From the NCBI RefSeq assembly GCF_900142715.1, contig NZ_FRBX01000002.1, positions 1 to 64,000 on the forward strand: a DNA stretch of 64,000 nt, given 5' to 3'. This document shows positions 26,594-35,273 of this stretch, piece by piece. This DNA comes from Flavobacterium pectinovorum. GTDB taxonomy: Bacteria; Bacteroidota; Bacteroidia; Flavobacteriales; Flavobacteriaceae. The notes beneath the pieces are model-generated. The model saw only the letters and a list, made by a program, of their open reading frames with translations, had not been told where the DNA came from and ran no database searches. The translations under genes and the position numbers were made by a program. Each line of letters begins with the position of its first letter. Position 1 is the stretch's first letter.

Positions 26594-28441
26594 TTATTCT
26601 ACAGTAACTGATTTTGCCAAATTTCGAGGCTGATCAACATTGCAACCTCTCATTACAGCGATGTAATAAGAAAGTAATTGCAACGGTATCGTAGTAATAA
26701 GTGGTGATAACGCATCTGAAGTTTCAGGAATCTCGATTACATAATCGGCTAATTCACGAACTTGTGTATCGCCTTTTGTAACTACGGCAATAATTTTACC
26801 GCTTCTTGATTTTATTTCCTGAATATTACTTACAATTTTATCGTAATGACCTTGTTTAGGCGCAATTACAATAACCGGCATGTGCTCATCAATCAATGCA
26901 ATTGGACCATGCTTCATTTCTGCTGCCGGGTAACCTTCAGCATGAATATAAGAGATCTCTTTTAATTTTAAAGCGCCTTCTAATGCAACCGGGAAGTTAT
27001 ATCCACGACCTAAATACAAACAGTTTGGAGCATCTTTAAAAGCTGCTGCAATTTCTTTTGCTCTGTCGTTTGTCTGTAATGCCTCTGCTACTTTTTCAGG
27101 AATTATTTCTAATTCTTGCAAGTAAGTATGATAGTCTGTATTTGACAAAGTTCCTTTAGCTTTACCTAATCTCAAAGCGATCATAGTTAAAACCGTAATT
27201 TGAGTTGTAAATGCCTTTGTTGAAGCTACTCCAATTTCAGGTCCTGCGTGCGTGTAAGCACCGGCATGACTTTCTCTTGAAATAGAAGAACCAACAACGT
27301 TACAAACACCAAATACAAAAGCACCATTTTCTTTTGCCAATTTAATAGCCGCCATTGTATCTGCAGTTTCTCCTGATTGAGAAATCGCGATAACAACGTC
27401 ATCTTTATTGATAATTGGGTTACGGTATCTAAATTCAGAAGCATATTCAACTTCAACAGGAATACGAGTAAACTCTTCAAAAATATATTCTGCTACTAAA
27501 CCTGCGTGCCATGAAGTTCCGCATGCTACAATTAGAATACGTTTTGCGTTTAAGAATTTTTCTAAATTATCTTCAACACCAGCCATCTGAACAATTCCTT
27601 CATTGGCATGAAGTCTTCCTCTGTAGGTGTCTTTAATAACACTTGGCTGCTCGTATATTTCTTTTAACATGAAATGATCGTAACCGCCTTTTTCAATTTG
27701 CTCCAAATTCATCTGAAGCTCCTGAATATAAGGATCAACTAAAGAGTCATCTTTAATTTTTCTAACTTTAAGAGGTTTATGCAATCTAATGTTTGCCATT
27801 TCTCCGTCTTCCAGATAAATAGCATTAGAGGTATATTCAATGAAAGGCGAAGCATCAGAGGCAATAAAGAACTCTCCTTCTCCAACCCCAATTGCTAACG
27901 GACTTCCTAATCTTGCTGCTACGATTTCGTTCGGATTTTTTTTATCAAAAACCGCAATCGCATAAGCACCTACAACTTGGTTTAAAGCAATTTGAACTGC
28001 TTTACCCAATTTTATATTTTCTTTTTTCTGAACTTCTTCAATCAAATTCACCAATACTTCTGTATCTGTATCAGATTTAAAAGTATATCCTCTCTTTTTT
28101 AATTCTTCTTTAAGAGGTGCATAATTTTCAATAATTCCATTGTGAATAATTACTAATTCACCAGAATTTGAAAGATGCGGATGTGAGTTTACATCATTTG
28201 GAACTCCGTGAGTTGCCCAACGAGTGTGCCCAATCCCTATAGTTCCGTTTGTTGTAAAATTATCTTTTGCTTTCTCTTCAAGATCTGAAACCTTACCTTT
28301 TGTTTTACAAAGTTTTATACCTGAGTTATCATACAACATAACCCCGGCACTGTCATATCCTCTGTACTCAAGACGCTTTAATCCTTTTATAATAATAGGA
28401 TAAGCCTCTCTATGACCGATATATCCAACAATTCCACACAT
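26594..28441 (-). CDS. glmS: Glutamine--fructose-6-phosphate aminotransferase (isomerizing)
   Basis: Makes glucosamine-6-phosphate from fructose-6-phosphate and glutamine, the entry to UDP-GlcNAc for peptidoglycan and other glycans. N-terminal class II glutaminase with catalytic Cys2 (MCGIVGYIG) and GHTRWATHG. Two SIS sugar-binding domains follow (ACGTSWHAG, ISQSGETADT, STKAFTTQ), and the end NLAKSVTVE is typical. 615 residues is normal. It is last in a minus-strand run after the glycogen-synthase-like and DUF4270 genes (9-bp gap). No glmS ribozyme is apparent. Confidence 0.97.
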   Translation of the reverse strand: MCGIVGYIGHREAYPIIIKGLKRLEYRGYDSAGVMLYDNSGIKLCKTKGKVSDLEEKAKDNFTTNGTIGIGHTRWATHGVPNDVNSHPHLSNSGELVIIHNGIIENYAPLKEELKKRGYTFKSDTDTEVLVNLIEEVQKKENIKLGKAVQIALNQVVGAYAIAVFDKKNPNEIVAARLGSPLAIGVGEGEFFIASDASPFIEYTSNAIYLEDGEMANIRLHKPLKVRKIKDDSLVDPYIQELQMNLEQIEKGGYDHFMLKEIYEQPSVIKDTYRGRLHANEGIVQMAGVEDNLEKFLNAKRILIVACGTSWHAGLVAEYIFEEFTRIPVEVEYASEFRYRNPIINKDDVVIAISQSGETADTMAAIKLAKENGAFVFGVCNVVGSSISRESHAGAYTHAGPEIGVASTKAFTTQITVLTMIALRLGKAKGTLSNTDYHTYLQELEIIPEKVAEALQTNDRAKEIAAAFKDAPNCLYLGRGYNFPVALEGALKLKEISYIHAEGYPAAEMKHGPIALIDEHMPVIVIAPKQGHYDKIVSNIQEIKSRSGKIIAVVTKGDTQVRELADYVIEIPETSDALSPLITTIPLQLLSYYIAVMRGCNVDQPRNLAKSVTVE

Positions 28442-28450
28442 ATATATTTA

Positions 28451-30079
28451 TTAATTTGGTTTCGTGTAGTAAATCTCAAGTTGTAATTTTTTACCAGTCG
28501 GGATTGTTGAACTTGAATTACCTCCATACAATACTGTTCCTACCGGTGTTATAACTGTCGATCTTGGAGCTTCTGAAATAACGCTGTTTTTTAATTTCAA
28601 CTTATTCGAAGCTGTAATACTAATATCATCAATAGCAACTAAACCTAATCTAACATTTTTAGCAGTAGCATCTTTTATGATATTTCGAATATGATTAGTC
28701 AACCTGATTTTATAATATGACCCTCTTTTTGTAGTAGAATTTACATTCACTATTCCACCGTAAATAACTTTTGTCATTCTAGGATCAGTTGTTATACTTG
28801 TACTACCATCTGCCGCATAATCTACAATTGGCAAATTATTATCCAGATCATACAAGTAAACTCTTTTCGGCTCTTTAGCCATTTTTTTTATATCAGTACT
28901 ACCATCAGCTGTTTTAGCCATTTGTAAAGTATCGATGTAAAAAACCAAATTTGCTTCGTTAACAAGCCATTTATTGGCTCTAATTTCTTCTAATTTTGCA
29001 GCAAGACCATTAAGTTCTAATACAGCAAGTGATCCTTGGCCTCCTTTTAAGAAAAGTCTTTCATCTCCTGCCGGATTCGGATTTTGTATTGCAGTTGCAT
29101 AGTCAGAACTTTTGGCATCCTTAAGTAAACTAGCTGTACTTCCTGTTAAATTAATAACCAATGTTCTGTCTTCTACAGTTTCCCCATCAGTCGTAATATC
29201 AGTTTTAGCCTTGTATTTAATAGTAATTTTACCTTTTGTAAAATCCATCAAAGCCATATTGCTTGGATCACTCCCTGACCTTTCTACTTGAAAATATAAT
29301 CCTCTGAAATATTCCTGAAAAACATCAGCAGTAGCAAGTTTTGCAGCCGGAGCACTCAATATTTTACTTTGAAAAAAGGCATTATCTAAATTCAAACGCA
29401 TTTCGGGAGCAACTTTTGTGGTAACTTCTTTACCATCAGTAGTTGTTACATCAGTGATTTGTTTTGCGTCAAAAAAGAATTGATCATTTTCTAATACACC
29501 TCCTGTATTTAATCGACTACCAACTTTTTTTGTATCAAAATTTATATATTCTGGAACACCAGTATCGGTATCCATATCGGTATTATACAATTGTGCAAAT
29601 TGATTACCACCATCAAAATAAGAAGCACGCATTTGAACACCAGACTCGTAAACACTTAATTTTAACTTTCCTTCCGGCGCTCCATAAATAGAGTCTAATG
29701 CATAAGTACTACTCCCATCAAGGTTAGTGGCTGTTATATGACTAAAATAAGGCACGCTAAGTACAACACTTTGTATTACCGGCGATTCTCCAATAGAAGG
29801 AGCATAAGCAGCAAGTGCAACCTGCGTGGTATAATTTGCTGTTGTTGTTCCTAAAACCGGATTATCATAAATACCTAAAGCATTTACTGTCAAAGAATTT
29901 GACTGAATTGGTGTTACTTCCTGATTGTAAGCCAAAACATCATATTTTTCAGATTCAAGACCAAAATGATCGTCTCCAATCAAATCATCTCCAATGGCAT
30001 TAAAATCTTTGTCGCAAGAATATAAAAGAACTACAGTACTTATTAATAGAATTTTCTTAAAGAAAGAAGTATTATACAT
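28451..30079 (-). CDS. DUF4270 lipoprotein
   Basis: 542-residue predicted lipoprotein: signal peptide with lipobox VVLLYSCDKD. The DUF4270 signature directly follows (FNAIGDDLIGDDHF, SEKYDVLAYNQEVTPIQ, NALGIYDNPVLGTT). The rest is beta-rich with a C-terminal LQLEIYYTKPN. The family is confined to Bacteroidota and its function is unknown. It is typically found next to the glycogen-synthase-like gene and glmS as here, which hints at a cell-envelope role. The short gaps (22 and 9 bp) indicate an operon. Confidence 0.85.
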   Translation of the reverse strand: MYNTSFFKKILLISTVVLLYSCDKDFNAIGDDLIGDDHFGLESEKYDVLAYNQEVTPIQSNSLTVNALGIYDNPVLGTTTANYTTQVALAAYAPSIGESPVIQSVVLSVPYFSHITATNLDGSSTYALDSIYGAPEGKLKLSVYESGVQMRASYFDGGNQFAQLYNTDMDTDTGVPEYINFDTKKVGSRLNTGGVLENDQFFFDAKQITDVTTTDGKEVTTKVAPEMRLNLDNAFFQSKILSAPAAKLATADVFQEYFRGLYFQVERSGSDPSNMALMDFTKGKITIKYKAKTDITTDGETVEDRTLVINLTGSTASLLKDAKSSDYATAIQNPNPAGDERLFLKGGQGSLAVLELNGLAAKLEEIRANKWLVNEANLVFYIDTLQMAKTADGSTDIKKMAKEPKRVYLYDLDNNLPIVDYAADGSTSITTDPRMTKVIYGGIVNVNSTTKRGSYYKIRLTNHIRNIIKDATAKNVRLGLVAIDDISITASNKLKLKNSVISEAPRSTVITPVGTVLYGGNSSSTIPTGKKLQLEIYYTKPN

Positions 30080-30101
30080 GTTTAAAAATAAAGTTTAAAA
30101 T

Positions 30102-30908
30102 TTAAAGACCCATCGTTTTATAGAAATTTGTATACGCTTCTGCGAATGCATCTTTCGTGGCGAAAGGTAAAAAAGGTTTTCCTGAAGATTCTATAAATTT
30201 TGTTAAACTTGGCGATACATTTTCAGATGCAATGATAACAGCATCAGAATGTAAGATACTAGCCTTTAGAACATTCTCATAATTTGGAGTTTCCAAATCA
30301 GCAATTGCTTCGTGAGGAACACCGTCAAATTTCACCTTATTAATCATTTCTAAATCTAAATTTTCATCAAAAGATTGCCCGTAAACAGATGTTACGATTT
30401 TTGTTTCAGAAAATAAAGCTTCGTTTTTATAGTAATGTTTCATGTAAATTGGCAACATAGCAGCCAGCCAGCCATGAACGTGAATAATATCCGGAACCCA
30501 ATTTAGTTTTTTTACTGTTTCAACAACTCCTTTTGCAAAAAATATTGCTCTTTCGTCATTATCAGGGTACAGTGCTCCCTCTTCGTCAGCAAAAGTTGCT
30601 TTACGTTTGAAATATTCATCATTATCAATAAAATAAACCTGAATTCTTTCTTTCGGAATTGAAGCTACCTTAATAATCAATGGCATATCTAAGTCGTTCA
30701 CTACCAAATTCATTCCTGAAAGTCTAATAACTTCATGCAACTGGTGTCTTCTTTCGTTGATATTTCCATATCTTGGCATGAAAATTCTTATCTGACCTCC
30801 CTGATCATTAATCATTTTGGGAACGTCATAAGACATTAAAGAAACTTCATTTTCAGCCAAATAAGGCACGACTTCAGATGATACATATAATATCCTCTTA
30901 TCTTTCAT
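30102..30908 (-). CDS. Glycogen/starch synthase-like protein, GT5 domain only
   Basis: 268 residues that match only the N-terminal (acceptor) half of a GT5 glycogen synthase: ILYVSSEVVPYLAENEVSLM, RIFMPRYGNINERRHQLHEV, PDIIHVHGWLAAMLPIYMK. The KTGGL ADP-glucose motif expected after SSEVVP is replaced by AENEV, and the whole C-terminal GT-B half (about 220 residues) is absent. Catalysis of ordinary glycogen synthesis is therefore doubtful; it may be a binding or regulatory protein. It is divergent from panC with back-to-back promoter boxes in a short gap. Confidence 0.8.
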   Translation of the reverse strand: MKDKRILYVSSEVVPYLAENEVSLMSYDVPKMINDQGGQIRIFMPRYGNINERRHQLHEVIRLSGMNLVVNDLDMPLIIKVASIPKERIQVYFIDNDEYFKRKATFADEEGALYPDNDERAIFFAKGVVETVKKLNWVPDIIHVHGWLAAMLPIYMKHYYKNEALFSETKIVTSVYGQSFDENLDLEMINKVKFDGVPHEAIADLETPNYENVLKASILHSDAVIIASENVSPSLTKFIESSGKPFLPFATKDAFAEAYTNFYKTMGL

Positions 30909-30946
30909 AATAGTATTTTACTTAATTTTTGGTAATAAAAACGTTG

Positions 30947-30954
30947 CAAAATTA
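30947..30954 (-). promoter_or_regulatory. Putative -7 box of the GT5/DUF4270/glmS operon
   Basis: TAATTTTG on the minus strand fits TAnnTTTG and lies 38 bp before the ATG at 30908. No clear TTG at the expected spacing. Confidence 0.45.
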
Positions 30955-30985
30955 CAAAAATTTATGCAGTTTATAACTAATATAT

Positions 30986-30993
30986 TATGTTTG
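30986..30993 (+). promoter_or_regulatory. Putative -7 box of panC
   Basis: TATGTTTG fits TAnnTTTG. It overlaps the in-frame ATG at 30987, which therefore cannot be the translation start, and supports the start at 31017. Confidence 0.5.
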
Positions 30994-31016
30994 CACTAAA
31001 TTTTAATATTACCAAC

Positions 31017-31865
31017 ATGCATATTTTCTACGGTAAAGTAGCTTTGATAGCCTATTTAAAAACTATCAAAACGGCAAATTCGACCATCGGGTTTGTTCCT
31101 ACAATGGGTGCTTTACACCAAGGGCATCTGGCTTTGATGCAAAGATCCCTTAAAGAAAACGACGATACTGTAGTAAGTATTTTCGTAAACCCAACTCAAT
31201 TTAACAATCCCGAAGATCTGGCAAAATACCCTAGAACTTTAGAAGAGGACGTAAAAAAAATGCGTGGTTTGAGCGATAAAATGATTCTCTATGCTCCTTC
31301 TGTAGAAGATATTTATGAAGGAAATACGGTTTCGCAGGATTTTGATTTTGACGGATTGGAAAATCAAATGGAAGGAAAATTCAGACCCGGACACTTTAAT
31401 GGTGTTGGCACGATCGTAAAAAGGCTATTTGAAATCGTAACTCCTACAAATGCTTATTTTGGCGAAAAAGATTTTCAGCAATTGCAGATCGTTAAAAAAA
31501 TGGTCGAAAAAAATCATTTGCCGGTAAATGTTGTGGGCTGCCCTATTTTTAGAGAAGAAAACCAATTGGCAATGAGCTCCAGAAATGAGCGCTTAACTCC
31601 CGAAGAGAGAAAAGAAGCTGCTATCATTTATAAAATTTTAACCGAAGCAAAAGAAATATTCAAAACAAAAAGTCCGGAAGAAACAATCGAATTTGTAGAA
31701 AATTCTTTCAAAGACAATAAAAAGTTTGACCTGGAATATTTCGTAATTGCTGACGAATCTACATTATTACCTATCGATCTTAAAAGAGAAGGCAAAAATT
31801 ACCGCGCATTTATAGCAGTATTTGTTAATTCTATTAGGTTGATTGACACCATTTCATTAAATTAA
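31017..31865 (+). CDS. panC: Pantothenate synthetase
   Basis: ATP-dependent ligation of pantoate and beta-alanine to pantothenate, the precursor of coenzyme A. Cytidylyltransferase-fold motifs are present: PTMGALHQGHLALM (the HxGH site), NPTQFNNPEDL, YFGEKDFQQL and MSSRNERLTPEER. The product is 282 residues from the ATG at 31017, which fits the family start (MHIFYGKVAL). An ATG ten codons earlier sits inside the promoter box and is rejected. panD follows after 14 bp. Confidence 0.96.
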   Translation: MHIFYGKVALIAYLKTIKTANSTIGFVPTMGALHQGHLALMQRSLKENDDTVVSIFVNPTQFNNPEDLAKYPRTLEEDVKKMRGLSDKMILYAPSVEDIYEGNTVSQDFDFDGLENQMEGKFRPGHFNGVGTIVKRLFEIVTPTNAYFGEKDFQQLQIVKKMVEKNHLPVNVVGCPIFREENQLAMSSRNERLTPEERKEAAIIYKILTEAKEIFKTKSPEETIEFVENSFKDNKKFDLEYFVIADESTLLPIDLKREGKNYRAFIAVFVNSIRLIDTISLN

Positions 31866-31875
31866 TTTACCTTTG
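31843..31875 (+). promoter_or_regulatory. Possible internal promoter of panD
   Basis: TTG (31843-31845), 22 bp, TACCTTTG (31868-31875), only 4 bp before the panD ATG. If used, it would give a nearly leaderless mRNA. Confidence 0.35.
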
Positions 31876-31879
31876 CAAC

Positions 31880-32230
31880 ATGCAAATTCAAGTTATAAAA
31901 TCTAAAATTCATCGAGTAAAAGTAACCGGCGCCGATTTAAATTATATTGGCAGCATTACTATTGATGAAACTTTACTAGAAGCTTCAAACATAATTGAAG
32001 GCGAAAAAGTATCTATTGTAAATATCAATAATGGTGAACGTTTTGAAACTTATGCTATTAAAGGAGAAAAAAATTCAGGTGAAATAACACTGAATGGTCC
32101 TGCAGCCAGAAAGGTTCAAAAAGACGATATTATCATTATTATATCCTATGCAACCCTGGAATTTGAAGAAGCTAAAACCTTCAAACCATGGATCATTTTT
32201 CCAAATGAAAACGATAATTCGCTAACATAA
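31880..32230 (+). CDS. panD: Aspartate 1-decarboxylase
   Basis: Pyruvoyl-dependent enzyme that makes beta-alanine from aspartate, supplying the second substrate of PanC. The self-processing site Gly24-Ser25 is present (NYIGSITID), as are KIHRVKVTGADL and YAIKGEKNSGEITLNGPAAR. 116 residues is the normal precursor length. It follows panC by 14 bp, so the two genes complete pantothenate synthesis together. No terminator was found after the stop codon. Confidence 0.96.
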   Translation: MQIQVIKSKIHRVKVTGADLNYIGSITIDETLLEASNIIEGEKVSIVNINNGERFETYAIKGEKNSGEITLNGPAARKVQKDDIIIIISYATLEFEEAKTFKPWIIFPNENDNSLT

Positions 32231-32596
32231 GCTTTCCTTTTACACTTAAATCTACTTTTAGTTTGTTCCAATTTTGATGGTACAAACAGTATTTTATTGG
32301 CTTAAATTCAATATTGATTTTAAAGGATCAATTTGAAAACCTGCGTAGTGATAAAAAAATAACCGCAAAGCTCGCAAAATTTTTATTTAGTTTGTGTTGA
32401 GCAAACACAAAGTTCGCAAAGCTTTATCTTTAACTTTGCGTAAAATCTTTGCGAGCTTTGCGGTTAATTTTGATTTATTTATTTAAATCTGACCTACATT
32501 GCTATTTTAAAAATCCTACAATAATAAAAAAGCAAATAAAATGTTATATTGCTACACTATTTCAATACTTTTTAATCCACTGAAATACCCCAAATC
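32231..32596. other. Intergenic region with nested inverted repeats
   Basis: No gene is seen. It holds a long inverted repeat (32360-32466) that encloses a smaller hairpin; the remainder is AT-rich spacer leading to the esterase-like gene. Confidence 0.6.
32360..32466. repeat. Nested inverted repeat (CGCAAAGCTCGCAAA family)
   Basis: Outer arms TAACCGCAAAGCTCGCAAAA (32360-32379) and its near-complement ending at 32466 are about 24 bp long. Inside lie a TTTGTGTTGAGCAAACACAAA hairpin split at 32391-32411 and further GCAAAG-type half-repeats. Confidence 0.7.
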
Positions 32597-33751
32597 ATGA
32601 GAAAAGTTTACTTACTATTTGCTTTAATTTCCATCTCGGCTTTTGCCCAGAAGAAATTCGACAACATTCAATCTGAAAAACTTGGAGAAGAACGAAGAAT
32701 TACAATCGGACTTCCGGAATCTTACGAAGCCAATCCTGAAAAAAAATATCCTGTTTTATATTTGTTAGACGGCGATTATTTATTTGACCCATTCTCTGGT
32801 GCTGTAAGTTATGGTACTTATTGGGGCGATTTGCCCGAAATGATTATCATTGGCATTCATCAAAATAAAAACGACGAAAGAGAAGACGACACCACTATTG
32901 ACCAAAATGAAGGACTTCCTTTTGAAAAAGGCGCGGAGTTTTTTGAATTTGTTGGTGCCGAATTAGTTCCTTATATCGAAAAAAAATACCGCACTTCGCC
33001 TTTTAGAATTATTGCCGGTCATGACCTTACAGCAAGTTTTGTCAACTTTTATTTGTACAAAGAACAACCGTTGTTTAACGCTTATATTTGTTTTAGTCCA
33101 GAATTGGCTCCTAAAATGGAAGTTCGAATTCCGGAGAAATTTGCAAAAGTAACAGAACCTGTATTTTACTATTTATCTGCTGCAGATGGTGACAATAAAA
33201 AAATCAAAGAACCAATAGAAAAATTAGACAGCAATATTAAACTTGCCAATAATCCCTTGGTAAACTACAAATACGATTTATTTAAAGGCACTACACATTA
33301 CACTCAGGTTTTACATGCAATTCCGAGTGCTTTGTACCAAATTTTTGAAGTATACAAACCTATCAATTCAGCAGAATATAATGATAAAATTGCTGTTCTT
33401 GAAACAGGATATGCTGATTATTTAGAAAATAAATACAACACGATGTCTAAAGTTTTAGGCGTTCAGATTCCGGTGAGAATGAGTGATTTCAAAATAATTG
33501 AAAACCTTATCCTTAAAAAAAATGCGTATGATGAATTAGGCAAAATGGCCGAAATTGGAAACGTAAATTATCCAAAAGCCATGTTGGGCGAATATGAATT
33601 AGGATTGATGTACGAAAAAATGGGAGATCCAAAAAGAGCTTCAAAAAAATATCAAAATGCATCGCAAATGGAACCAATTGGGGATTTGAATAAAGATGTG
33701 ATGTACGAGAAAATCGACGAAATGAATACGCTTGCTAAAAAAACCAAATAA
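32597..33751 (+). CDS. Secreted esterase-fold protein with altered nucleophile
   Basis: 384 residues with a signal peptide (ISISAFAQ). Residues about 25-250 form an Esterase D/Fes-type alpha/beta-hydrolase (RRITIGLPESYE, YPVLYLLDGDYLFDP, MIIIGIHQNKNDE). Where the family nucleophile GHSxGG is expected, the sequence is AGHDLTASF, with Asp instead of Ser. The late His (GTTHYTQVLHAIPSAL) is kept. The C-terminal part holds a TPR-like helical pair (ELGLMYEKMGDPKRASKKYQ). Hydrolase activity is therefore uncertain; it could be a pseudoenzyme. Its stop codon overlaps the radA start by one base. Confidence 0.8.
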   Translation: MRKVYLLFALISISAFAQKKFDNIQSEKLGEERRITIGLPESYEANPEKKYPVLYLLDGDYLFDPFSGAVSYGTYWGDLPEMIIIGIHQNKNDEREDDTTIDQNEGLPFEKGAEFFEFVGAELVPYIEKKYRTSPFRIIAGHDLTASFVNFYLYKEQPLFNAYICFSPELAPKMEVRIPEKFAKVTEPVFYYLSAADGDNKKIKEPIEKLDSNIKLANNPLVNYKYDLFKGTTHYTQVLHAIPSALYQIFEVYKPINSAEYNDKIAVLETGYADYLENKYNTMSKVLGVQIPVRMSDFKIIENLILKKNAYDELGKMAEIGNVNYPKAMLGEYELGLMYEKMGDPKRASKKYQNASQMEPIGDLNKDVMYEKIDEMNTLAKKTK

Positions 33752-35112
33752 TGTCTAAAGTTAAAACTTCCTTTTTTTGCCAGAATTGCGGAACCCAATA
33801 TGCCAAATGGCAAGGGCAATGCAATGCCTGCAAGGAATGGAATACTATTGCCGAAGAAATTATTCAGAAGCAGGAAAAGGTAGCCTGGAAAAGCGAACCT
33901 ACTTCTACCAGTAAAGCACCGCGACCTTTAAAAATTAATGAAATTGATTCGGCTCAGGAAATTCGAATGGATACAACTGATGGCGAATTGAATCGTGTTT
34001 TAGGCGGCGGAATTGTTCCTGGCTCTCTGACACTTTTAGGAGGTGAACCGGGAATTGGAAAAAGTACGCTTTTGCTGCAAATTTCTTTAAAACTGCCTTA
34101 TAAAACTTTATATGTTTCCGGAGAAGAAAGTCAGAAACAAATAAAAATGCGTGCCGAAAGAATAACGCCAAATAGCGACAACTGCTATATTTTGACGGAA
34201 ACTAAAACGCAAAATATATTCAAACAAATTGAAGCTATCCAGCCAGAGATTGTAATTATAGATTCAATCCAGACTTTACATACAGATTATATTGAATCGA
34301 CAGCCGGAAGTATTTCTCAAATTAGAGAAACAACTGCCGAACTGATCAAGTTTGCAAAAGAAACCAATATTCCGGTTATATTGATTGGACATATTACGAA
34401 AGACGGAAATATCGCTGGACCAAAAATCCTGGAACATATGGTCGATACCGTTTTGCAGTTTGAAGGCGACAGAAATCATGTCTACCGAATTCTGCGTTCG
34501 CTAAAAAACCGTTTTGGTTCTACTGCCGAATTAGGAATTTATGAAATGCTGGGAAGCGGTTTGCGAGAAGTAAGCAATCCGTCAGAAATATTGATTTCGC
34601 ATAAAGACGAGGAAATGTCGGGAACGGCAATTGCCACAACCATGGAAGGTATGCGTCCGTTAATGATCGAAATTCAATCTTTGGTAAGCACAGCCGTTTA
34701 CGGAACGCCGCAGCGCAGTACTACTGGTTACAACGCCAAACGGCTAAACATGATTTTGGCGGTTTTAGAAAAAAGAGCCGGATTTCGTTTAGGCGCAAAA
34801 GACGTTTTCCTGAATGTTACCGGAGGAATTTCTGTTGATGATCCGGCAATTGACTTAGCTGTTGTTGCCGCTATTTTATCTTCAAATGAAGATATCCCAA
34901 TAACGAAAGGCTTTTGTTTTGCCGGCGAAGTTGGTTTATCCGGAGAAATCCGACCTGTAAATCGCGTAGATCAACGTATTCAGGAAGCCGAAAAACTAGG
35001 ATTCAATACTATCTTTGTTTCAAAATACAATAAAATTGCCTTAAAAAACACAGGAATCAAAATTGAACTTGTTGCCAAGATTGAAGATGTTGCCAGTTTT
35101 CTTTTTGGTTAA
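33751..35112 (+). CDS. radA: DNA repair protein RadA
   Basis: RecA-like ATPase and branch-migration helicase in homologous recombination and repair. N-terminal zinc ribbon (CQNCGTQYAKWQGQCNAC), Walker A GGEPGIGKSTLLLQ, the RadA-specific KNRFGSTAELGIYEM, and a C-terminal Lon-protease-like domain (DVFLNVTGGISVDDPAIDLA) without the protease serine. 453 residues is normal. Translation starts in the overlap TAATG with the esterase-like gene, which suggests coupling. An inverted repeat follows the stop codon. Confidence 0.97.
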   Translation: MSKVKTSFFCQNCGTQYAKWQGQCNACKEWNTIAEEIIQKQEKVAWKSEPTSTSKAPRPLKINEIDSAQEIRMDTTDGELNRVLGGGIVPGSLTLLGGEPGIGKSTLLLQISLKLPYKTLYVSGEESQKQIKMRAERITPNSDNCYILTETKTQNIFKQIEAIQPEIVIIDSIQTLHTDYIESTAGSISQIRETTAELIKFAKETNIPVILIGHITKDGNIAGPKILEHMVDTVLQFEGDRNHVYRILRSLKNRFGSTAELGIYEMLGSGLREVSNPSEILISHKDEEMSGTAIATTMEGMRPLMIEIQSLVSTAVYGTPQRSTTGYNAKRLNMILAVLEKRAGFRLGAKDVFLNVTGGISVDDPAIDLAVVAAILSSNEDIPITKGFCFAGEVGLSGEIRPVNRVDQRIQEAEKLGFNTIFVSKYNKIALKNTGIKIELVAKIEDVASFLFG

Positions 35113-35113
35113 A

Positions 35114-35233
35114 TTTTTGTTTGCCACGAATTTCACAAATTAAACACGAATTTTTATTTAAATTTAATGTGAAATCTTACATATCCAAGTCATATATAAT
35201 TCGAGAAATTAGCGAAATTCGTGGCAAAAAATT
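35114..35233. repeat. Inverted repeat after radA (GCCACGAATTTC family)
   Basis: Left arm 35114-35155 (TTTGCCACGAATTTCACAAA..) and right arm 35198-35233 (ATTAGCGAAATTCGTGGCAA..) are imperfectly complementary. The outer GCCACGAA/TTCGTGGC tips are shared with 37243-37425 and 54405-54420. Confidence 0.7.
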
Positions 35234-35273
35234 TACACCACGAAAATTCCTTAAATTTTTATAAACCTACTTT

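Noticed and set aside
26470..28441. glmS ribozyme or similar regulator at glmS
   Set aside because: glmS is preceded within 9 bp by the DUF4270 gene, leaving no space for a ribozyme.
30987..31016. Earlier ATG for panC
   Set aside because: It lies inside the TATGTTTG promoter box and precedes the family start by ten codons.
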